From the NCBI GenBank assembly GCA_013360945.1, contig JABWAQ010000031.1, forward strand, positions 1 to 34,530: a stretch of DNA of 34,530 nt, in the 5' to 3' direction. This document shows positions 1-10,267 of the stretch, one piece after another. The DNA comes from Candidatus Brocadia sp. GTDB lineage: Bacteria > Planctomycetota > Brocadiia > Brocadiales > Brocadiaceae. Below the pieces are notes generated by a model, which did not search any database, was not told where the DNA came from, and worked only from the letters and a program-made list of their open reading frames with translations. Made by a program: the position numbers and the translations under genes. Within the stretch, counting starts at the first letter, position 1. Every line of letters begins with the position of its first letter.

Positions 1-116
1 TTCATGAAACTATTATACAAGAACCATTTTGAAAAAGCCAGTTTATTCCTTTTCTTTTTTACGTGTCAGTACTTGCGCTTATACTTGACGTAGCCCTGTT
101 TATTCCCAACATTACC

Positions 117-146
117 TTGACATATATATCCATATTTGCTTACAAT
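117..146 (+). promoter_or_regulatory. Predicted sigma70-type promoter of secA
   Basis: A perfect -35 box TTGACA (117-122) and a -10 box TACAAT (141-146) are separated by 18 bp. The predicted start near 153 gives a leader of about 40 nt before the secA ATG at 192. The rest of positions 1-191 is AT-rich and shows no convincing gene. No clear Shine-Dalgarno precedes the secA ATG. Confidence 0.6.
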
Positions 147-191
147 AATTAATCATTTATTAAAACTTCCACTTTAAAATCTTATTAAACT

Positions 192-2810
192 ATGAGCTTT
201 CTAACGAAAGTATTCGGAACATCAAACGATAGGATACTCAAGAAGATACATCCTGTTATAGCACATATTAATTCCCTCGAGCCGGAGATGACGTCCTTAA
301 CGGATGCCGAACTCCGCCAGAAGACAGATAAATTCAAAGAACGATTGGCCGCTGGAGAGAACTTGGATAATCTCCTGCCAGAGGCGTTTGCCGTTGTGCG
401 GGAAGCAAGCCGGAGGATACTTGTCGCCCCAAATCCCGACAGCCCCAATCGCACCATGCGACACTTTGACGTCCAGCTCATTGGCGGGATTGTTTTGTAT
501 CAGGGAAAAATTGCTGAAATGGCAACCGGTGAAGGCAAGACCCTGGTTGCTACCCTGCCTGCTTATTTGAACGCACTCTCCGGAAAAGGTGTCCACATCG
601 TAACGGTCAATGATTATCTGGCGAGGCGGGACAGGGACTGGATGAATCCCTTGTATGAATTTTTAGGATTAAAGGCCGGCGCCGTCCAGTCAAATCAGCC
701 ATACGAGGAGAAGAAGGCTGCTTATCTCTGCGATATCACCTACGGGACAAATAACGAATTCGGTTTTGATTATCTCCGCGACAACATGCGGATCAGGACG
801 GAAGAACAGGTGCAGATTAGTCGCGGCCTGAATTATGCCATCGTCGATGAAGTAGATAGTATCCTGATTGACGAAGCGCGCACCCCTTTGATTATCTCCG
901 GCCCCGCTGAAGAGTCTACAGAAAAATATTATATAGCGGATAAAATCTCCAGGCGTTTAAAAGCCGGAAAACACTTTGAAATAAAAGAAAAAGAACGCAT
1001 GGCGCATCTTACCGAGGAAGGCACTGAAGAGGTAGAGAAGATGCTAAATGTCGATAGTATTTATACCGACAGGAACATGGAATGGCCGCACTATATTGAG
1101 CAGGCCCTTCGCGCCCACCATCTGTTTAAAAATGACAGGGATTATATTGTTAAAGGTGGCGAGGTTGTCATCGTGGATGAATTTACCGGGCGCCTGATGG
1201 AAGGCCGTGTGTGGAGTGACGGGCTGCATCAGGCCGTTCAGGCAAAAGAGCATCAGCGCATCAAGGAGGAAAATCAGACCCTGGCTACGATTACCCTTCA
1301 GAATTTCTTCCGGTTATATAAAAAACTTGCCGGGATGACAGGTACGGCAATGACGGAGGCTGCAGAATTCGATAAGATATACAAACTGGAAGTTGTTGTG
1401 ATTCCCGCCAATAAACCCATGCACCGCACCAATTTCCCCGATCGGGTTTATCGGACTGAAAAGGAAAAGTTTGATGCCATCATCAAAGAAATTGCAGAGG
1501 TGCACAAAACGGGCCGGCCAATCCTGGTTGGAACGGTTTCCATTGAAAAATCGGAATTGCTCAGTGAGAAACTCATGAGAGAGGGCATTGAGCACGAGGT
1601 GTTAAACGCCAAACAACATGAGCGGGAGGCGCACATTGTCGCAAAGGCCGGACAGCATGGGAATGTTACCATTGCAACGAATATGGCCGGACGAGGAACG
1701 GATATTGTTTTGGGTGAAGGCGTTGCAAATCTCGGTGGTCTTCATATTATAGGCACTGAAAGGCACGAGGCGCGGCGCATTGACAACCAGCTTCGCGGTC
1801 GTGCGGGACGGCAGGGCGATCCGGGTTCATCCCGCTTCTATGTGTCGCTTCAAGACGATTTAATGCGCATTTTCGCCTCCGAGCGTGTGAGCTCACTTTT
1901 AAAAACCTTCGGGATGGAAGAAGGTATGGCGATTGAGCATTCGATGGTCACGAGATCCATTGAGCGTGCGCAGAAAAAGGTCGAGGAACATAATTTCGAA
2001 ATACGGAAACACCTGCTCGAATATGACGAAGTAATGGACCAACAGAGAAAAACGATTTATACCCTGCGGCAAGACGTGCTTGAAGGGAAGAACATCCGTG
2101 ATTATGTTCACCAAATGATGGATGATAGCATCAGGGAAATAACGGTTTTTGCTTACGACACAAAGAGTGGAAGGGGTGAGGAAGAACCCTTTGATCTTGT
2201 TGCATGGTTTAAGCAAAAATATGGTTTGCCTGTCGATCTAAACGAGGTTGATGAGAAGACGCGTAAGAATGTGGAAGATTTTTTGATAAAGAAAGCCACG
2301 GAGGCATACGAAGCGAAGGAAAATTCCATCGGCAAAGAAGATATGGAAAGGATTGCTCAAATTCTCTTGCTGGAAAAGATCGATACAAAATGGAAAGACC
2401 ATCTCTATGCTATGGACCATCTGAGGTCGGGTATCGGTCTCCGCGGATATGCCCAGGTGGATCCCAGAATAGAATATAAAAGAGAAGCATTAGGTATGTT
2501 TGAAAACATGAATCTGTCGATCCGCGATGAGATAACTGACCTCATATTTAAATTGCAACTGGGCAAAGAGGCGGAGAGAAAAGATATATGGCACCCCGAT
2601 CATTATGTTCACCAGGAAGTTTCTGGATTGGAAGCGATTCATGAATCACCGGTTGCGGCCGGCGCTATTCAGGGTGCAACGAAGAACCCGGAAGAACCGG
2701 TTGAGCGGAAAATGGAACCTATTAAAGTCGGAGTCAAGGTGGGGAGAAATCAGCCTTGCCCATGCGGTAGTGGTAGAAAGTTCAAGCAATGTTGTGGCAG
2801 GGTAAGTTAA
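192..2810 (+). CDS. secA: Preprotein translocase ATPase SecA
   Basis: SecA is the cytoplasmic ATPase motor that drives unfolded preproteins through the SecYEG channel. The 872-residue protein has the usual family length and is complete. Walker A is visible as GEGKT at residues 113-117. The DEAD-type Walker B segment (IVDEVDSILIDEART) lies near residues 217-231, and the helicase motif MAGRGTDIVLG starts near residue 498. The C-terminus ends in a zinc-binding SEC-C motif (CPCGSGRKFKQCCG), which in known SecA proteins contacts SecB and lipid. The ATG at 192 starts the conserved N-terminus (MSFLTKVFG), although no Shine-Dalgarno is evident. A good promoter lies just upstream. waaA follows after 73 bp with no obvious terminator, so secA, waaA and metK may share a transcript. 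Confidence 0.97.
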   Translation: MSFLTKVFGTSNDRILKKIHPVIAHINSLEPEMTSLTDAELRQKTDKFKERLAAGENLDNLLPEAFAVVREASRRILVAPNPDSPNRTMRHFDVQLIGGIVLYQGKIAEMATGEGKTLVATLPAYLNALSGKGVHIVTVNDYLARRDRDWMNPLYEFLGLKAGAVQSNQPYEEKKAAYLCDITYGTNNEFGFDYLRDNMRIRTEEQVQISRGLNYAIVDEVDSILIDEARTPLIISGPAEESTEKYYIADKISRRLKAGKHFEIKEKERMAHLTEEGTEEVEKMLNVDSIYTDRNMEWPHYIEQALRAHHLFKNDRDYIVKGGEVVIVDEFTGRLMEGRVWSDGLHQAVQAKEHQRIKEENQTLATITLQNFFRLYKKLAGMTGTAMTEAAEFDKIYKLEVVVIPANKPMHRTNFPDRVYRTEKEKFDAIIKEIAEVHKTGRPILVGTVSIEKSELLSEKLMREGIEHEVLNAKQHEREAHIVAKAGQHGNVTIATNMAGRGTDIVLGEGVANLGGLHIIGTERHEARRIDNQLRGRAGRQGDPGSSRFYVSLQDDLMRIFASERVSSLLKTFGMEEGMAIEHSMVTRSIERAQKKVEEHNFEIRKHLLEYDEVMDQQRKTIYTLRQDVLEGKNIRDYVHQMMDDSIREITVFAYDTKSGRGEEEPFDLVAWFKQKYGLPVDLNEVDEKTRKNVEDFLIKKATEAYEAKENSIGKEDMERIAQILLLEKIDTKWKDHLYAMDHLRSGIGLRGYAQVDPRIEYKREALGMFENMNLSIRDEITDLIFKLQLGKEAERKDIWHPDHYVHQEVSGLEAIHESPVAAGAIQGATKNPEEPVERKMEPIKVGVKVGRNQPCPCGSGRKFKQCCGRVS

Positions 2811-2883
2811 TTTTAGCCTTATTACACTATAAATAATTACCGGCGAAAGACACATAATAACCTGAAAATCCATTCCATCCCGC

Positions 2884-4200
2884 ATGTCGATAATCTTTGA
2901 TGCTGTTTATGCAACGGCGATTACTTTTGGTTCTCCGTATTTTCTTTTGAAATTCATAACCAGTGAACGATACCGTTCCGGTTTAGCGCAGCGTCTGGGC
3001 TGGATTGATATACGTGAAAGAAAAAAACCCTGTCTATGGATTCATTGTGCCTCTGTCGGGGAAATTTTAACGGCAAAAGCATTGGTAAAATCCATCGAAA
3101 AGGAGTTTACTAATGTAGATATTGTCGTCTCTACCAATACCAACACGGGATTATCGGTTGCCAAACGGTGTTTTGACGGCAAGAAGATTTTTTATTTTCC
3201 CCTCGATTTGAGCTGGGTGGTTGATAAAGTATTGAATGCCATACAGCCCAGTTGCGTGGTGTTGGTTGAATTGGAGATATGGCCTAATTTTTTAATAGCA
3301 GTGGCAAAGAGGCGCATCCCGGTCGCCTTGCTGAATGCCAGGATATCAGAAAAATCGCTGAAATGGTACCGTGCGCTCAGCAAGATTTCAAAAGGGTTCT
3401 TTGAAAGTTTAACAAAGAAAGAGAACGTTTTTTGTGCAAGGACCGAAACCGATGCAACACGTCTGATAAGTCTGGGCATACCAGAAGCAAAAATTTTTAT
3501 TACCGGGAATATGAAATTCGATAATATGGTAACTGATGTTCCTGAAGATATGAAAAGACGGTTATTGCGCCTCTTTGAGATTGATGATGCGGATAAGGTG
3601 ATTGTCTGTGGCAGTACCCATGAGGGTGAAGAGGGTGTTATTTTGAATATCTTCAGGCAGATGAGGGCAAGAATTAAAAGGCTAAGGCTGGTTTTGGTAC
3701 CGCGCCATGTCGAAAGGGCAAACGAGGTAATTAAGCTTATTGCGTCTCTGGGGCTCAGGTGTATAAAAAAAACCTCACTCGATAGAGGAGACAAAATAGG
3801 CAATTATAAATATGAAACGGTTATTCTTGTTGATACGGTAGGGGAGTTACTCGCAACTTACAGTATTGCCGACTGCGTGTTCGTGGGTAAAAGCCTTGTG
3901 CCGCACGGTGGTCAAAATATGATGGAACCTGCCGGGTTGGCTAAACCAATTCTTGTAGGGCCGCATACGTTTAATTTTCATGAGGAGGTTCAGTTATTAA
4001 GAGAAGCCAATGCCATAAAAATTGTTCAGAATGAGTCAGCGCTGCTGAATGAAATGATGTATGTATTGGAGCATCCGGATGAGGCCAGGGAAATGGGCAG
4101 GAGGGCGCAATCGGTTGTAATGGGGCAAAGGGGCGCTACCGGTCGTAATGTAACGGTATTAAGGAACATTTTATTGAAGGAGAGGACAGTATCAGTATGA
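2884..4200 (+). CDS. waaA: 3-deoxy-D-manno-octulosonic acid (Kdo) transferase
   Basis: WaaA/KdtA is a GT30 glycosyltransferase that moves Kdo from CMP-Kdo onto lipid A precursors at the inner membrane, an essential step of LPS core synthesis. The 438-residue protein begins with a hydrophobic stretch (about residues 5-24) that may anchor it to the membrane. It carries the family motif CASVGE with the presumed catalytic Glu60. The C-terminal half has the donor-site signature [10 protein letters not shown] followed by KPILVGPH. The stop codon overlaps the metK start as ATGA at 4197-4200, so the two are probably translationally coupled. The gene implies a Gram-negative, LPS-bearing outer membrane. 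No Shine-Dalgarno is visible before the ATG. Confidence 0.93.
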   Translation: MSIIFDAVYATAITFGSPYFLLKFITSERYRSGLAQRLGWIDIRERKKPCLWIHCASVGEILTAKALVKSIEKEFTNVDIVVSTNTNTGLSVAKRCFDGKKIFYFPLDLSWVVDKVLNAIQPSCVVLVELEIWPNFLIAVAKRRIPVALLNARISEKSLKWYRALSKISKGFFESLTKKENVFCARTETDATRLISLGIPEAKIFITGNMKFDNMVTDVPEDMKRRLLRLFEIDDADKVIVCGSTHEGEEGVILNIFRQMRARIKRLRLVLVPRHVERANEVIKLIASLGLRCIKKTSLDRGDKIGNYKYETVILVDTVGELLATYSIADCVFVGKSLVPHGGQNMMEPAGLAKPILVGPHTFNFHEEVQLLREANAIKIVQNESALLNEMMYVLEHPDEAREMGRRAQSVVMGQRGATGRNVTVLRNILLKERTVSV

Positions 4201-5366
4201 AGAAAGGAAGGCATTTATTTACCTCTGAATCGGTGTCTATGGGGCATCCGGATAAGGTTGCTGACCAGATATCTGATGCCGTGCTGGATGCAATGCTTGA
4301 GCAAGACCCGATGAGTCGTGTAGCTTGTGAAACATTGGTGACGACAGGCGTTGCCTTTGTAGCGGGAGAATTTACCACAAAGGCGAATGTGAATATTCCC
4401 GATGTCGTGCGAAACACCATAAAAGAAATTGGCTATGGTGATGCATCGATAGGATTCGATTATAACACGTGTGCGGTCATTACCAGCATTGGCAAGCAAT
4501 CGCCCGATATTTCACAAGGCGTGACTGAAGGCGAAGGGCTCTTTAAGGAACACGGCGCCGGTGATCAGGGAATGATGTTTGGCTATGCCTGCAACGATAC
4601 CCCGGAATTGATGCCGCTCCCTATTATGCTGGCACACAGAATTATCATAAAACATGCAGAATTAAGGCAAAAAGGGGTATTGAAATATTTACGTCCGGAT
4701 GCAAAATCTCAGGTCACGGTAGAATATCAGGACCATACACCGGTAAGAATACATACTGTAGTTATCTCTACCCAGCATGCGCCAGACGTGAAATACGAGA
4801 CCATCAAGCAGGATATGATTGAAAAAGTCGCAAAGCAGGTGATTCCGGCAAACCTATTGGATAGTAAAACAATTTACCATATAAACCCAACGGGACGTTT
4901 TGTGATCGGCGGACCTCAAGGGGACTGTGGTCTGACAGGGCGAAAGATTATTGTGGATACGTATGGTGGCTGGGGGCGCCATGGAGGCGGTGCTTTTTCA
5001 GGCAAAGACCCAACGAAGGTCGATCGAAGCGCTTGTTATGCTGCCCGACATATCGCGAAGAATGTAGTGGCTTCCGGCCTTGCAGATCGGTGCGAAGCGC
5101 AGGTAGCCTATGCCATTGGCGTGGCGAAACCCCTTGCCATCCACATTGCTACGGAAGGCACCGGTAAGATTCCTGATGAAAAGCTCACTCAAATTTGCGA
5201 AAAAGTTTTCGATATGACGCCGAAGGGTATTATTGATCGGTTGAAACTGAGAAGACCGATTTACAAGGTCACGGCCCGACACGGTCATTTTGGTCGCCCG
5301 GAAGACACCTTTACGTGGGAAAAGACAGACATGGCGGATGCCTTGCGCAAGGAAGCGGGTGTTTGA
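4197..5366 (+). CDS. metK: S-adenosylmethionine synthetase
   Basis: MetK joins methionine and ATP to give S-adenosylmethionine, releasing phosphate and pyrophosphate. The 389-residue protein has the family length and all signature segments: [16 protein letters not shown] near the N-terminus, the ATP-binding hexapeptide GAGDQG followed by MMFGY, and the P-loop-like [16 protein letters not shown] near residues 261-276. It starts inside the end of waaA (ATGA overlap). ahcY follows after 141 bp, placing synthesis of SAM and recycling of its product SAH together. I saw no riboswitch before metK or ahcY. The SAM-sensing element in this region lies further downstream, at 8359. Confidence 0.97.
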   Translation: MKKGRHLFTSESVSMGHPDKVADQISDAVLDAMLEQDPMSRVACETLVTTGVAFVAGEFTTKANVNIPDVVRNTIKEIGYGDASIGFDYNTCAVITSIGKQSPDISQGVTEGEGLFKEHGAGDQGMMFGYACNDTPELMPLPIMLAHRIIIKHAELRQKGVLKYLRPDAKSQVTVEYQDHTPVRIHTVVISTQHAPDVKYETIKQDMIEKVAKQVIPANLLDSKTIYHINPTGRFVIGGPQGDCGLTGRKIIVDTYGGWGRHGGGAFSGKDPTKVDRSACYAARHIAKNVVASGLADRCEAQVAYAIGVAKPLAIHIATEGTGKIPDEKLTQICEKVFDMTPKGIIDRLKLRRPIYKVTARHGHFGRPEDTFTWEKTDMADALRKEAGV

Positions 5367-5465
5367 AAGTGGCAGATTTGAAAGCGAGTTGCGGAGTGCC
5401 GCTTGGCGCTTTTACGGTAATGCTAACAAACGATGCCATTCTTAGCAAAGAAGTTAAAGAAATAA

Positions 5466-6767
<1,302 letters not shown>

Positions 6768-6826
6768 AGCTGTCTTCCTTCGCCTTATATCATTCCGAGG
6801 CAAAGCCGAAGGGTCTCTTAATTTTA

Positions 6827-6865
6827 GATTTACGATTTTAGATTTGAGATTTAAAATCGTAAATC
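6827..6865. repeat. AT-rich perfect inverted repeat before the DUF1015 gene
   Basis: Arms of 14 bp (6827-6840 and 6852-6865) are perfectly complementary around an 11-nt loop. They sit inside a stretch (about 6821-6885) of degenerate repeats of the type ATTTACGATTTT and ATCGTAAATCG. The stretch ends only a few bases before the ATG at 6891, where a ribosome site would be expected. It resembles dispersed intergenic repeats and has no U-tract that would make it a typical terminator. Confidence 0.7.
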
Positions 6866-6890
6866 GTAAATCGAAAATCGCAAATTTACC

Positions 6891-8207
6891 ATGGCTATCA
6901 TAAAACCGTTCCGGGGGTTGCGGTACAATCAGGGTATTATTAAGGACATTTCTGCCGTTGTGACACCGCCCTATGATGTAATCGCACCTCTGGAGCAAGA
7001 GCGATATTACCAGATTCATCCGAATAATATCATTCGTCTGGATTTGGGAAAAGACTTTCCCAGCGATACGGAAGATGCCAATAAATATACCCGCGCTGCT
7101 GAATTTCTCAAGAGTTGGAGGGAAAGTGGCATCCTGAAACAAGAAGATGCCCCGGCGATTTATATTTACGATCAGGAATTTTTGTCTGGCAACAGATGGC
7201 TGGTGCGGAGAGGCTTTATTGCATTGGTGAAACTGGAGCCCTTTGACAAAGGGTCCATCTATCCCCATGAGCAGACACTTCCCGGCCCAAAGGCAGATCG
7301 TTTAAAACTCACCCAATCGTGCAGGGCCAACCTTAGTTCCATATTTGCCCTTTTCCCGGACGAGAATAACGTGATCGATACTTTTTTGTCTACGATTGCA
7401 GTCACAAAACCTGATATGGATTTTTCAGACGATACAGGGGTGAAGAATAAACTTTGGGCAAGCAAGGAAAGGCAGATTATCGATAAATTGATTTCCCTCA
7501 TGAAGGAGAAACCCCTTTTCATTGCAGATGGACACCATCGGTATGAAACTGCATTGGTTTATAAAGAACAAATGCACATGAAACATGGGATAGCGGGAGA
7601 TGATTTGCCTTCGGATTATGTGATGATGGTGTGCGTTTCGATGAATAATAACGGGTTGAAGATACTGCCGGCCCATCGGCTCGTACGGAATATAAAGGAT
7701 TATCGCCCTGACCGTATTTTACAAGCGTTACAACAATCATTTAAGGTCGAACTGTTAGGCAAGGGGTGTAAGACAGAGGAGTTTATGTCAAGCCTCAACA
7801 ATGAGGCCAAGAGACATGCCTTTGTAATGTATATTGGTCAGGATGATACGTATTATAAATTGCGACTGAGTAATGAAGAACTGCTTGATGCGGTATTCGC
7901 CAAAGACCATCCTGAATGGCGGCATCTGGATGCGGGTATCCTTCATGGCGTGATTATCGGCAAAATACTGGGCATAAATTCCACCGATGTGACCGTGAAA
8001 GATTACGTGAAATATGTGAAGGATGAGGCGGAGGCCGTATCACTCGTGAGGTCTGGCCAATATCAATTGGCATTCTTTCTCAACCCTACGCGTATAGAAC
8101 AGGTCAGAGAAATTGCCATGGCACGCAAGGTTATGCCTCCCAAATCGACGTATTTTTATCCGAAGTTAATCACGGGCATTGTCATAAACAGCCTGAATTC
8201 TATCTAA
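6891..8207 (+). CDS. DUF1015 family protein
   Basis: This 438-residue protein belongs to the DUF1015 family, which is widespread in bacteria and archaea but has no established biochemical role that I know. Visible hallmarks are the N-terminal IIKPFRGLRYN segment, VVTPPYDVI near residue 25, and the signature ADGHHRYETAL near residue 208. It is soluble, with no signal peptide or membrane segment. The start ATG at 6891 has no clear Shine-Dalgarno and lies directly after an AT-rich inverted repeat. Its position between ahcY and a SAM-riboswitch-controlled module might hint at amino-acid or one-carbon metabolism, but that is only context. Confidence 0.9.
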   Translation: MAIIKPFRGLRYNQGIIKDISAVVTPPYDVIAPLEQERYYQIHPNNIIRLDLGKDFPSDTEDANKYTRAAEFLKSWRESGILKQEDAPAIYIYDQEFLSGNRWLVRRGFIALVKLEPFDKGSIYPHEQTLPGPKADRLKLTQSCRANLSSIFALFPDENNVIDTFLSTIAVTKPDMDFSDDTGVKNKLWASKERQIIDKLISLMKEKPLFIADGHHRYETALVYKEQMHMKHGIAGDDLPSDYVMMVCVSMNNNGLKILPAHRLVRNIKDYRPDRILQALQQSFKVELLGKGCKTEEFMSSLNNEAKRHAFVMYIGQDDTYYKLRLSNEELLDAVFAKDHPEWRHLDAGILHGVIIGKILGINSTDVTVKDYVKYVKDEAEAVSLVRSGQYQLAFFLNPTRIEQVREIAMARKVMPPKSTYFYPKLITGIVINSLNSI

Positions 8208-8312
8208 TCTGCTCAAACGAGCCGGAAAAGGCATTCTCTCTCCAGGACACATCTTTCTCTTGCTTTAAAAAATTAACATTTTAAACTAACAACATCACTT
8301 TAAAATAATTCA

Positions 8313-8341
8313 TTGACAGAGGGTGTTTTTTTCGTTACAAT
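8313..8341 (+). promoter_or_regulatory. Predicted sigma70-type promoter for the SAM riboswitch transcript
   Basis: TTGACA (8313-8318) and TACAAT (8336-8341) are separated by the optimal 17 bp. The predicted start near 8348 lies about 11 nt upstream of the first helix of the riboswitch, so the whole leader would be transcribed. This makes the thrC-like/cysO-like pair a separate transcription unit from the DUF1015 gene. Confidence 0.75.
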
Positions 8342-8358
8342 TTGTGAAATTTCATTCG

Positions 8359-8479
8359 TCTTATCGAGAGTGGCAGAGGGACTGGCCCTGTGAAGCCACA
8401 GCAACCGGTCTTGCCCAGCGAATTGCGCGGGCGGGATGCTGGTGCTAATTCCTGTCTCGTGTTTTGGGAAAAGATAAGA
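8359..8479 (+). promoter_or_regulatory. SAM-I (S-box) riboswitch aptamer
   Basis: The leader carries the classic S-box core in order: CTTATCGAGAG, then GGCAGAGGGACTGGCCC, then GAAGCCACAGCAACC, then GGTGCTAATTCC. The basal helix P1 is formed by TCTTATC (8359-8365) and GATAAGA (8473-8479), a perfect 7-bp pairing. S-box RNAs bind SAM and usually repress methionine synthesis and transport genes when SAM is plentiful. The expression platform follows directly: a terminator at 8491-8533, and an alternative helix between ATAAGATAGG (8474-8483) and CCTATCTTAT (8502-8511). That helix uses the 3' strand of P1 and is topologically incompatible with the terminator. The regulated genes are the threonine-synthase paralogue and the CysO-like protein. 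Confidence 0.95.
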
Positions 8480-8490
8480 TAGGTACATAG

Positions 8491-8533
8491 AAAAGCCTCT
8501 TCCTATCTTATTTGTATAGAAAGAGGCTTTTTT
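8491..8533 (+). terminator. Riboswitch-controlled intrinsic terminator
   Basis: The 11-bp stem AAAAGCCTCTT (8491-8501) and AAGAGGCTTTT (8521-8531) is followed by a T run to 8533. The loop contains CCTATCTTAT (8502-8511), which can instead pair with 8474-8483 to make an antiterminator. SAM binding should stabilise P1, free this stem and stop transcription before the gene at 8675. Confidence 0.9.
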
Positions 8534-8674
8534 ATTTGCTTGAGAGTTTGGACACAGATCACCACAGACTTCGCCGGGAACTTAGTCGAACAATTATCAG
8601 AATTTTAAAAGGTAAACCTTATTATCTGCATCTGCGGAAATCTGCGTCCTGATCAAATGAACGGAGGGCAATAG

Positions 8675-9919
8675 ATGGGATTTGTAAAAGGTCTGAAATG
8701 CCGGGAGTGTGGAAAACCATACCCAAAGGAGCCATTGCACGTCTGCAGCTTTTGTTTTGGTCCACTGGAAGTCGATTATGATTATGATGGGATTAAGAAG
8801 GTTTTGACCAGAAAGCTGATTGAATCCCGTGGCAAGACGATGTGGCGTTACCAGGAACTGCTTCCGGTTGATGGTGAACCAACGGTGGGCGCGCAGGTCG
8901 GTTTCACGCCCCTCGTCAAGGCAAATAACCTCGCCAAAGTCCTTGGGGTGAAAGAACTGTATGTGAAGAACGATTCCGTGAATTATCCCACGTTCTCCTT
9001 TAAAGACCGGGTCGTTTCCACGGCGCTGACAAAGGCAAAGGAATTTGGGTATAAAACGGTCGGATGCGCCACCACAGGAAATCTGGGGAACGCCGTAGCC
9101 GCCCAGGCCGTGCAGGCAGGGCTGGAAAGTTATATCATTATGCCTGCCGATCTGGAACAGGGCAAGATTATTGGCACGTTAATTTACGGTACGAATGTAA
9201 TAAAAGTCCGGGGAAATTATGACAATGTAAACAAGCTCTGTTCTGAGATAGCAGATAAATATGGCTGGGCGATTGTGAATGTGAATCTGAGACCTTACTA
9301 CGGAGAAGGTTCAAAGACCTATGGATACGAGATCGTTGAACAACTTGGATGGAAAGCGCCGCAACATATTATAGTTCCCATGGCAGGCGGGTCTTTGATT
9401 ACTAAGATAGAAAAGGCTATTAAAGAATTTGTAAAACTGGGTCTCATTGATAAGGCGGATACTAAACTTCACGGCGCTCAGGCAAGTGGCAGCTCGCCGA
9501 TAACTACAGCCGTTAAGCAGGAAACTGACGTGATAAAACCCGTAAAGCCCAAAACCATTGCGCAGTCGATAGCAATCGGTAACCCGGCTGACGGCTATTA
9601 CTCTGTGAAGTCCATTAATGTGTCCGGTGGATGGGCAGAGGACGTAACCGACGATGAACTCGTGGAAGGTATTAAATTGCTTGCCAGAACGGAGGGCATC
9701 TTTACGGAGACAGCGGGCGGTGTGACTGTGGCGGTTACTAAAAAACTTGTTGAACAGGGCAAAATCCCGCGGGACGAGTCCATCGTCATCAGTGTGACGG
9801 GAAACGGGTTAAAGACCCAGGAAGCGGTGCTGGATAAATTAGAAACCCCGAAAATTATCAACCCATCCCTCTCTGAATTTGATGCCATTATGGAAGAAAA
9901 GATGGCTGCAGTACATTAA
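8675..9919 (+). CDS. Threonine-synthase-like PLP enzyme under SAM riboswitch control
   Basis: A 414-residue fold-type II PLP enzyme of the threonine synthase family. It begins with a zinc-ribbon (Cys9, Cys12, Cys24, Cys27), and the PLP lysine is Lys110 in SFKDR. A strong GGAGG precedes the ATG. Canonical ThrC turns O-phosphohomoserine into threonine, but several active-site loops differ here from the second copy at 25202. The phosphate-loop motif is TTGNLGNAVAAQ instead of [20 protein letters not shown] replaces SLRIEGQKT, and VPMAGGSL replaces VPGGNLGN. With a SAM-I riboswitch upstream and a CysO-like sulfur carrier 66 bp downstream, I infer a role in sulfur transfer onto a homoserine ester (homocysteine synthesis) rather than threonine synthesis. 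Ordinary threonine synthase remains possible. Confidence 0.85.
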   Translation: MGFVKGLKCRECGKPYPKEPLHVCSFCFGPLEVDYDYDGIKKVLTRKLIESRGKTMWRYQELLPVDGEPTVGAQVGFTPLVKANNLAKVLGVKELYVKNDSVNYPTFSFKDRVVSTALTKAKEFGYKTVGCATTGNLGNAVAAQAVQAGLESYIIMPADLEQGKIIGTLIYGTNVIKVRGNYDNVNKLCSEIADKYGWAIVNVNLRPYYGEGSKTYGYEIVEQLGWKAPQHIIVPMAGGSLITKIEKAIKEFVKLGLIDKADTKLHGAQASGSSPITTAVKQETDVIKPVKPKTIAQSIAIGNPADGYYSVKSINVSGGWAEDVTDDELVEGIKLLARTEGIFTETAGGVTVAVTKKLVEQGKIPRDESIVISVTGNGLKTQEAVLDKLETPKIINPSLSEFDAIMEEKMAAVH

Positions 9920-9985
9920 ACGTATACGCAGAGGATTTCATATTTTCTGTTTTTCTTATATTTACTACTTGAAAGGGGTATAAAT

Positions 9986-10267
9986 ATGTCAGTAACGGTA
10001 CGCATTCCAACGCCACTAAGAACCCTTACCAAGGGCGCTGACGAGGTTAAAGTGGAAGGAAAGAATATTAAGGATATTGTCGAGAATCTTGAAGTGAATT
10101 ATACGGGGATCAAAGAAAGGATTTGCGACAATGACGGGCAAATCAGACGGTTTATCAATTTTTACCTTAACGATGAGGATATCCGGTTTATGAGTAACTT
10201 GAATACACCCGTAAAAGATGGCGACTATATCTCTATCGTACCTGCAATTGCTGGTGGTAATTCGTAA
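9986..10267 (+). CDS. CysO-like MoaD/ThiS-family sulfur-carrier protein
   Basis: A 93-residue ubiquitin-fold protein. From memory it resembles mycobacterial CysO along its length: VTVRIPTPLR at the start, NYTGIKERI in the middle, INFYLNDEDIRF, then VPAIAGG at the end. Such carriers are activated at the terminal glycine as a thiocarboxylate and donate sulfur to a PLP enzyme (CysO with CysM, HcyS with MetY). The di-glycine here is followed by two extra residues, Asn-Ser, before the stop, so a protease would have to expose it before activation. AGGGG lies 8 nt before the ATG. It is the last gene of the riboswitch unit. No moaE, thiF/moeB or JAMM protease gene is in the window. A molybdopterin role is possible but less consistent with the context. 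Confidence 0.85.
   Translation: MSVTVRIPTPLRTLTKGADEVKVEGKNIKDIVENLEVNYTGIKERICDNDGQIRRFINFYLNDEDIRFMSNLNTPVKDGDYISIVPAIAGGNS

Noticed and set aside
3192-3803. 203-codon minus-strand ORF
   Set aside because: It lies entirely inside waaA on the opposite strand; its Ser/Leu-rich composition is typical of a shadow frame.
9986-10267. Molybdopterin synthase small subunit MoaD
   Set aside because: No moaE or other molybdenum-cofactor gene nearby; sequence and context fit CysO-like carriers better, and the GGNS end is unusual for MoaD.
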